From NCBI GenBank assembly GCA_973895155.1, contig OZ316891.1, forward strand, positions 17,732,001-17,796,000: a stretch of DNA of 64,000 nt. The letters run 5' to 3'. This DNA is from Marsupella aquatica (taxonomy: Eukaryota > Marchantiophyta). Positions 55,861 to 64,000 of the stretch are shown here, piece by piece. The notes under the pieces were generated by a model. The model ran no database searches and was not told where the DNA came from. It saw only the letters and a program-made list of their open reading frames with translations. The first letter of the stretch is position 1. Each line of letters opens with the position of its first letter. A program made the position numbers and the translations under genes.

Positions 55861-58800
55861 TTATGTGTTTACTGGGAAAATTGGCCAGTTTGACGGGTGA
55901 ATTCAAACTGGGGATTTTGGGCCAGTTGGGGGGAAGTTTTTACTCCGCTGTGCCTTCCCCCCAACTACCACAGAAAAAATTCTCCTACGTCACTAACTGA
56001 ACGCTTTCTTGCCGACTTGTAAATCTATCATGGTGACCCACTCGAAGTGCAACGATTGGCCCGTAATTTCTATGGACACATTAGGGTCTGGCATGGGAAT
56101 CCGGGTACAGGAGCCAGTCCTTTGCATTCGCTTGGGTATTTAGATTAGTAAGTGTAGAAAACCCTCGTTTTCAGCACCCTCACTTTGAGCTGTCATTTAC
56201 AGTGCCGTGAATGGTTCTGTTCCACAGTCAGTGAGTTCCCAAGTCCTCACACGAAAAATGTCATGGCCCGTACCACTGTCAGTACGTTCCCCCAACACAA
56301 AAACCGTGTGGCCACCGTGGCCAATTCGAAAGAAGTGGTCGGACTCGTCCAGGAAGATCGTTATAGGAGGAGTGCAATCTCTTCACCAGACAGACGATTT
56401 CGATCTCTGCATTTGAACAGTTTGGCTTTCTTTGGTCGCGAGGAAATCCCTGGACGTTTGACTTCATTAATTGCCGCATACTGGTACGTACACATGCACA
56501 AGGCTTGTGAATCTTGGCAAACCAAATCTGCACAGGTGCAACTTACAGACCAGATTGCTTCTGTAGAGTTCCTCATTTGAGCAACAATTCATTTCTTTCC
56601 CGGTTGTGAACATTCTCTGGTGCCAAAATGAATCAAGACCGGAAACGATGGCACAATGTGAGGGAGCGCGCAAGATCGACTGCAACAAACTGTAGGGGGC
56701 ATGCGGACAAAAGAATGGAACGGCAGCGCTGACATTTGATTGATATGGAAAGAATAATCGATGAGTGAAGTATTGGAACCATTGTACACATATCATTTGT
56801 ATCAAATGCCACTCAAATTGGAACCCGCCTCTCTAAATGCAACAGAAGGCAAGATCCGGCAACCATTCTTGTTTGGCTCGCGCACCGAGAGTGGATAATT
56901 GGACAGGGTGCCGTGTACAGTTGAAGATTCAAGCTACCTACAGTAACTTCCTAATCTCGATCTCGCCCCGCGTACCGAGAATGGGCAATTTGGACAGACA
57001 GAAGATCCAAGGTATCTCCTTCATATCATCATATGTATCGATCTGAGACGCAGGCTATGATGAAGTACCGAGTCCCCGTCGAGGCGTCGACGGTCGACCT
57101 CTACTACGGTGTTGGCATCTAATAATTGTTGCGATGGTTTTGATTTGGGCGGTTTTTATTGAATGGAATTTCTTCATTCATGGGAAATTGGGAATCATTC
57201 AGACTTCAAGGCAACACGAATTGGTGAGGTTATTATTCCAGTGACCGAGGTAAGACCCACGCGATTGAGAGGTAAGATTTGCCAGCGCAGAACCCATCCA
57301 CTGATCCACCCACCCACCTGCGGTTACGGTCAGCTCGCAAAGCAAAGGCCAGCCCGAAAGACGGTCAGTCGCTCACCCGTCACTTCGGGAAGCCCAGGTA
57401 CATTGACAGGCAGGCACGCCGTCAGAACTCCAGCTCTTGAAGTACTGCCCACCGTCCCTCCCGTCGCCCTGCCGATCTCCCGAATGCCTGATCCGGCCGT
57501 CTGTCCATCCGCTTCCCCATCAGGCCATCAGAGACGACGCTGGTACGGCGCTAGATGGTAGTTTAGCCCACCCATGACCCATCGGAATCCTAGAGTCCCC
57601 CTTCCTATGCCAAGCCCTGCCTGTAGGCCAGTGAAGGGACAGATAGCCTCATAGCCAGGACCAGTCGGCAGTACCGGCGATACCGGTCACTGGCCCCTTA
57701 ATTATAAACGTCTCTCAAGGATTAAATCAGAACTGGAAGGACACTTTGGGAAGCTCGCTGCGGCGCTCTCCGTACTCCTTTCCTTTTCTATGTCGCGAGA
57801 TGATTAGTTGCTGTTTATTAATGATTAATCACACTTTATTACTGCCGGACAAGGTCGCGCTTGCGCCGTACCGGCGATACTCCAAATTTACACCCACTGG
57901 TTCATTAAACTTACTCCCACTAGTTCATTAAACTTCGCCCTTACAGCCAACGGTAAGACCCTAAACCTCAAGGCTCAAGGCCTCAAGCGGTAAACTGTAC
58001 ATACCTTACGAGACATGGAAAATACCTGCGTCGAACTCTGGCGCGGTCCTCCTTTTATCGTATGTTTCGGGTATTCGCACTGCTTACGCTAATGGTGATT
58101 AATTGGCCGTAGGTTACAGCACAGCTTGTCGGTCACCCCTGCGTTGAGGTCCTTGAGGATCACAAACGTCATGTCTGTCTCTGTGGTTTGTCCGGCAAAT
58201 TGATTTTAGTCGAAGAGTCGCCAACTTCGCGCGGTAGCCATGTGGTTTGTGTTTCCCTTTCTCGATTGGACCGATGGATGGCAGTCGTATCCCAAATGGC
58301 TTTTTGGCAAAAACCAGCCACCATACCAACAAAGTCTTATGTTTTCTAGATTCTTTCAGCAACGGACAACTTTACTAACACGAAGGTTACAAAGCTACTC
58401 ATACCAAGAAGGACAAAATACAAAAGGTTACACACTCCACAGAGCACCACTGTAGATTTACAAATTCCCTTTCACTGGTTGCAAGTCTTGTGAAGAAACT
58501 CAATCTAAGTCCACTTTGATCTGAATGAGGAGGTGATGCTGCTCAGGGTAATAATATTCCTGGAGATCTGCCAAATTACAGGCAGCCTCTGTATTATTTT
58601 GGGTGAATTGAGCCAAATTCCTAACCTCTTTTCCAGATTTGTAGATCATATGCATCCACTTAGGGATAGGACTTGGCCAGTTTAAGTCCTAATCCTGAAG
58701 TACAGTGCCTCACAAGTGACGCATGGAGAGTCATTCATCATGAGAATTCCATTATGTGAATGCAGATCGTACTATATTTTATGTTAGGCATTTTTACTTA

Positions 58801-60960
58801 GATCTAGAATAATGACCACAGTCATAGTTGGACTAATCGTAGTCATAGACTTGATTAGGTTAGGCTGCTGCATCCTATGTACACAAGCAATGTTAGCTTG
58901 TGGAGTAGGAACTTGGATTCATTTTTATGGAGCCATTGGAGCATTAGAGAGAGCTTGTGTTATGGACACTTGGGATGGCCACGGGCCAAGAGTGCAGTAA
59001 AACTCTTGTATGTTCCCATGGATGTAATCCCATCGGAGGTGAAAAATGCATTTCTTATTATCGATTACATGTTCATTGGAGTATCACATGTGCATGCCCT
59101 TGGGAGTATCATCTTCACTCAACATTTTACACACTTATTCAATAAACTCTTTGTCCTTTCTTGAGTTCCTGACTCAACTTCCTTAAACTAATCCACTCAA
59201 AGGACATAACCCAGTGCATGGCTTATTCTCACTATGAACATAGACTGAAGAATTTGTGGTGACAAATTGCATGAATGGTGGTTCAATAAAGTCTTCTATT
59301 CAAAACAAAACTCAGAGTCTATTGTTGAGTAATATTGTGTCATCTGGATGGATAAGTTTGATTAGGGGATTAAAAAATACGAAGCAACAACTATGGTGAT
59401 ATCACCCTTTTACAATATATTAGTGTGTCCCAAAGTTTCATAGTTATGGATGATGGCTTTTGGCCATAGACAGTTGACCAAAGCTTTTTTGATCGGGCCA
59501 TATTAAAGCCTCTCACTAAACCCTACAATTGCTCATGGTCATGGCATATGACCAATCTTTATGACAAAAGTTATGGATCATGAATTTGGTAGTTCATAAA
59601 TTTTTAAATTAATAACCTTAGGAGTTCAGGTCCATCATATTTTGAAGTTTGAGACCCCCTGTTGTCTCACTTAATGGAGATGTGGAGAAATGTATGTCAA
59701 ATGGATAAACATTTTGCTCATTATGTTGTCTCCAATTATGGTTCTCCTTTAGCTTTAATGTCTTCTTGTGGTCCCCAAGCCATGGATTCTAACAAGGAGT
59801 GAAACATTGGAGAAGTTTGAATCACATTGATGGCTCTCTATTGGTAACTTAACTGGGTGACTCATACATTTTCTTTGAGGGGAATACACTAACAAAACAA
59901 CAAAAGAAACTGTGTGAAGTGCTCAGGTTGCAACTCGTCCCCGTTAAAGTTAATGGCCCCTCCTAGATGTGCTTGATTGACTGTTGAACCTTTGAAATTT
60001 GGAGTAGACGTGAGCCAACATTATGTGCGAAAGAAAACCTGAGATTGTGATCAAGCTGCACTCTATCTCTTGCAAAGCCATGAACTGCTTTGATCTACTG
60101 TTATACAACCCTATCTATCACAAGCTTTTCAAACCTCTAACAGTTCCTAGGCAGATGAAAGATCTAGGTTGTCAAAGAAACATTGTTTTTTTCATAGTAG
60201 GGCCTTTTGCGGTCATGATCCGCTGGCCTTCAACAACTTGCAATGTCTGGGGTGGGACCATGACTTTGCTAAACACTCAGTGAGAATTGGAAATTAAAGG
60301 CGATAGAAAAAGAATTCAAGGCGATAGAAAAAGTCATTATAGGTTGTTTATTCATGGCATCATTTCTCTATCTTGCTTCACAAATCTTTGCATGACTGAA
60401 TTATTTTCATATAATGGAGGGGAATTGAGCCAATGACAATTTAGGACTCATTTGCTTGAACTCATGGCTTAAAAGAAGAAGCTGACTTCACCTGAGGTCC
60501 CTTGAATGCAAAAGAAAAGTACTTTCCATGTGAACCGAGCATCGAACACCTTATCATTGGATTTAGTATGAGATTTTTAAAATTCTATTATAATGATAGA
60601 ATAAAACAAATATGAACTATTTTACTTGTTATTTAAAATAACTAAGAATATTCTTATTACATACGTGGTGTAAGTGTTTACTCTTACGTTACTTTGTCCA
60701 GGTGAGTGCCACCTTCAAGTCCATCCGAGTTTAATTAAAGTTTTAGAAAATTATTGTGCATCATAAGGGAATCGAAGTTTGAACTGATAGAAACCGTAGA
60801 TGTTGAAGATGGACGGTAGTCAGATCAGCCCGCAAACCTGTGACGAAAAATGTTTGATTCTCTACGGGCCAGTAAAACATTCAGCGAGGACTAGTCAATA
60901 TTCGGGACGTACTCTCTCGTCTTCCATCCAGTATTTATAACCGTAATCAACACGGTCTCG
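55861..60960. other. Gene-poor stretch
   Basis: Many short frames, none with a recognisable domain or consistent splicing. Small features: a duplicated TAGTTCATTAAACTT-like word at 57897-57937 and a 21-bp tandem pair (AAGGCGATAGAAAAAG) at 60298-60333. I see no RNA gene. Confidence 0.4.
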
Positions 60961-61030
60961 CATCTTCTTGTGACGTACTGTACAGAACAACGTACAGAGT
61001 GTATACTGTACAGTACAGCGTCGATCCAAC
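60961..61030. promoter_or_regulatory. Cluster of GTAC cores upstream of the MCTP gene
   Basis: Six GTAC tetramers occur within about 60 bp, including the palindromic CTGTACAG. GTAC is the core bound by SBP-domain factors, including copper- and SPL-type regulators, in green plants. The distance to the ATG is about 1.4 kb, so a regulatory role is a guess. Confidence 0.3.
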
Positions 61031-61083
61031 GTATGTGTCGGGTAGCGCGGATAGGCTATGTAGTAAGAGTACTAGGGACTACA

Positions 61084-61260
61084 CGTAGGGGCGTGAAGGG
61101 CAGGGGTGGGCCCGGGGCAGTCCCGGGCAGGAAAGGACAGGAAGGGACCGGCGGGGCCGCGGGGGCGTACCGCAGTGTACTGGACGCGGAGGGCGGGCAG
61201 GGGGCGCGGCAGGACAGGACACGGAGGCAGGCGGTGGGGGTGGTCGTGGGGACGTGCCGT
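61084..61260 (+). promoter_or_regulatory. G-rich upstream tract with a G-quadruplex motif
   Basis: GGGCAGGGGTGGGCCCGGGG at 61098-61117 has four G runs with loops of 2, 1 and 3 bases on the plus strand. The tract continues G-rich to about 61280. It lies 1.2-1.3 kb upstream of the MCTP start codon. Confidence 0.5.
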
Positions 61261-61280
61261 GTGTTGGGGGCGGAGGGTGA

Positions 61281-62420
61281 GTTTGTTTGGGGGTATCTTC
61301 GTGCACCAAATCACCAAATGTGCCTCTCACGAGGACTTTAGTTTCTTCAGGAGCAGCCGCCTCATTAATTGAGCTTTGTTGAGGAGTTTGCGCCATCTAA
61401 GATCTGAGTTGAGCTGAGTTGAGTTGGGCTGCTGCTGGGGGCCACAATTCCTGTTCAGGATGCTGCTACAGTCGTAATAATGAGTACTTATCAACGATGC
61501 CCCACAATCTTTTCCCTTCCTCGTCGTCTTCCTTTTACTTTCCTTGGCTGGTAGATTCCGCGTCAACTCCTTTCTCTCTACTCTTCCTTCTAGAGACATG
61601 CCCCGCCCCCCTCGCTCTCAGTCACTCACTCATTCAATCACTGCCGACAGAAAAGGCCAGTACTGGAGTCCCCACCACGCGACGCCACTACAGGATTGGA
61701 CGATTCTTCCGTGTATCCCGTCATATTATTGCATCGATCATCAGTCAGGAGGAGAGGAGGAGCGAGCCAAATAGCAGCAAGGAGGCTTTGGTGGTGGTGT
61801 GGTGTGGTGTGGTTTCGTTTGTTGGTTGCGGTCTGCGTGGGGGAACGACGAGCCAGTGGTGACAGTGTGACAGTGAGTTCGCTCAGCGGAAGGAGAGGAG
61901 CTTCCCGTTCTGGAGCATTTCACGGAGGAAGTGCACCTCCGAGACTGACGAGTAGTATGGAGATGTAAGTTGAGGTCGGTCAAGGCCTCGGGGAAAGCAA
62001 GCCGAGGATAGGAAGGGAAGGACAGGAAGGAGGAGCACGAGGAGGATCAGCCGGAGGGGAGGGGAGGGGACGGGAGGAGCGAGAAAGTGCTCTCTTACTC
62101 ACGAGTTCTACAGTCCACTTGGGAGGACGGAGGAGAGACGGGCTGGTTTGTTGGTTGCAGCGGTGTAGACAATCCACTCCACTATAGTATTGGATTTGAG
62201 GTCTCGCGCAGCTGTACGTACTGTAGATGGTGGTGGTGGAGTACACTCATAAGAATAGTCCGTGGTAGTGTAGTGCATTGCTTTGGGAGAAGGAACATAG
62301 ACACATAGATAATGTTGGGGGCATCGTAGTTGGTGTTGTCTGGTGTAGTGGTGGCGTCTGCTTCTGCTGCTCCTGCTGGTGCTTCATGATACTGGTGTCG
62401 GTTGAAGTGACGCCATAGCT
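61281..62420 (+). other. Upstream region and probable 5' UTR of the MCTP gene
   Basis: GA- and CT-rich tracts but no separate gene. No TATA box that I would defend. The start codon context at 62421 is ATAGCTATGGCG, with an in-frame TAG just upstream at 62415-62417, which fixes this ATG as the first in its frame. Confidence 0.5.
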
Positions 62421-64000
62421 ATGGCGCCCCCGAGGAAGCTCATTGTGGAGATCATCGGTGCTCGTAATCTTATGCCCAAAGATGGCACCGGGTCTGCTAG
62501 CGCCTTTTGTACTGTACGTTCTTACTTTCTCTTTCGCGGCTTCTTCCCCGTCCTTGAGATTTCTATAGTTCTCGCATGTCCGTTCTAAGGCACTAGTTCA
62601 TGACTTAGAGATGAGATGAAGAGGATTATGTGTTTACAAGGAGTTGTCTGCACTGTACCACTTTCACTGAGTAGTGGCTACTCCTCTCGTACTGCGCTGA
62701 CGATGGCTAATTACCTTGGGTTGTCTGCAGCTTGATTATGACGGGAATCGACGGAAGACGAAGACTAAACACAAGGACCTCAGTCCAACTTGGGGCGACA
62801 AGGTAGTTTGCTCCCTGTCCACCCCCTCTACATTTTCTCTTCTCTACGATTCAAGTGACGGGGGCTCTAGTCAGATGGATGGTTCCTGTGTACCCCTCCA
62901 CGCCCCCCCTTCCCCTGAGATTCTATAATGCTGGCATGGATCTGGAGGTTTTGGTGATGGGTCTGGTTTTTGCTTCTTTACTGACGCTGAACGTCGTTCG
63001 ACCGATGTCTCATTCTGTGAATGCAGTTCGACTTCATCTATGGTGATCCGTTGGGCATGCTGGAAATCAATGTGTACAATGAAAGGAAAGGAGGAACTAG
63101 GCGGCACGGATTTCTTGGAAGGGTCCAGATCAAAGTGGAGTTTGTTGTGAAACAGGGGCAGGAAGCTTTGCAGTGGCTGCGACTAGACAAGCGAGGACTG
63201 TTCTCTCACGTTAAGGGCGAATTAGGGTAAGCACTAAGGTTTTGATCGACGTGAAGACCTCACTTGGGGTCGGTAGGAGATTTGGACCTACATCTGCATG
63301 GGGCAGTGGTTATCCAAAGTGAATTCATTCGATCTCAACAGAGGGCAATTGTTTGCACGGTAGTTGGAGTTGTAACAACATTTTGGCAGACTTCCCTTCC
63401 GGGATTTTTAAGGGGCTACCCGTGAATCAGAAGTGTGGTCAATGAAATGCATGGATGAGCAATGAAGCAGAAAGAGATTTCGTTGCTCTCCGAAATTCGA
63501 AGGCAATCATGCGGAGCCAATTAAGACAAGTGCAGACATAAGTGGACCGGAAGTTTTCTATCCTTACATATTTTTAATTAGCGGGAACAGAATCCTGGGA
63601 GCTGCGTATTTGAGCTCAGCTACGAGGGACCATGCTAAGGAGTTTCTTTCCTCGATGGCTATCGTCTGCCAGGGCCGTTTCCATGTTCGCCAGTGATGAA
63701 TTAAAGTGATGTAATTCTAGTCGCGTCAGGAATGCTGTCAACGGAGGTACATGTTCATGAGCTTTGTATGTGTTGTGGTGATGTGCACGTTTTCACAGCT
63801 TCTTCGTGTATGTGCAGCGTCAAAGTGTGGATCGAGGAGCCGAAACCCCCACTACCCGACCCACCGAAGCCCAAGCCGGAGCCTAAAGAGGTTCCACTAC
63901 CGAAAGAGCCACCTCCTCCGAAGAAAGAGGAGCCCCCCCATGTCCACACCGTTGCACCAAATGAATTTAAGGTCAAGGATGTTGTCCACAAGAACATTGG
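62421..64000 (+). CDS. MCTP/QUIRKY-type multiple C2 domain and transmembrane protein, N-terminal exons (partial)
   Basis: MCTPs tether the ER to the plasma membrane, notably at plasmodesmata, through Ca2+/lipid-binding C2 domains and C-terminal membrane segments. The first four exons are 62421-62513, 62731-62802, 63027-63226 and 63818 to the window end. The phases fit and the sites are GT-AG. Exon 1 opens MAPPRKLIVEIIGARNLMPK with the DG loop Asp. Exon 2 is LDYDGNRRKTKTKHKDLSPTW. Exon 3 gives MLEINVYNERKGG, HGFLGRVQIK and the LDKRGLFSHVKGELG end of the plant MCTP first C2 domain. Exon 4 has VKVWIEEPKPPLPDPP and a Pro/Lys/Glu-rich linker, then the APNEFKVKD segment that precedes the next C2 domain. 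About 182 residues are visible; a full protein would be near 1000. Most angiosperm members have no introns in the coding region, so this split C2 is notable. Confidence 0.93.

Noticed and set aside
58114-58362. Minus-strand basic frame near 58.2 kb as a gene
   Set aside because: No recognisable domain and no supporting exon structure.

Overview
The window looks like nuclear DNA of a streptophyte (a land plant or a close algal relative). Two host genes have plant-type family signatures and short GT-AG introns, and the rest is mostly nested, decaying plant-type transposons (CACTA/En-Spm, Mutator-like, Ty3/gypsy, a Ty1/copia-type LTR, a MITE). The lineage cannot be named from sequence alone. The first exons of the MCTP gene are split by introns, which is unlike the mostly intronless angiosperm members and hints at an early-diverging group.

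Layout. 1-14.7 kb: no convincing gene. It holds a copia-type LTR with a tRNA-iMet primer-binding site (2.6-2.9 kb), a MITE with target-site duplication (3.6-3.9 kb) and several tandem or dispersed repeats (1.46, 7.2, 9.5-10.4, 12.9 kb). 14.8-18.5 kb (minus): a complete eight-exon PTP1-type protein tyrosine phosphatase of 340 residues. 20.1-40.7 kb: a Mutator-like element with ~0.6-kb inverted repeats built of ~190-bp units. It is split by a structurally complete 16,098-bp CACTA element (22,836-38,933, TSD ACA). The CACTA carries TNP1-like and TNP2-like genes and, upstream on the same strand, three host-like protein modules: EDM2-type PHD fingers, a tandem-BRCT protein and an F-box-like protein. 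42.0-46.3 kb: a second DNA transposon with 20-bp TIRs and TSD AAT, carrying a decayed accessory gene.

46.9-55.3 kb: a Ty3/gypsy retroelement in the order gag, zinc knuckles, protease, C5 cytosine DNA methyltransferase (DNMT3/DRM-like), RT, RNase H, integrase. A PHD finger begins in the -1 frame exactly where pol stops. A DNA-methylation writer and a chromatin-reader-type finger in one retroelement is the most exciting system in the window. All five internal stop codons in gag-pol are TAG where a Gln (CAG) would fit, as is the single stop in the EDM2-like PHD gene. This is a possible footprint of CHG cytosine methylation and deamination.

55.5-62.4 kb: a C-rich, G-quadruplex-capable block and otherwise gene-poor DNA. 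62.4-64.0 kb (plus): the first four exons of a MCTP/QUIRKY-type multiple-C2-domain membrane-tethering protein, which runs off the window.
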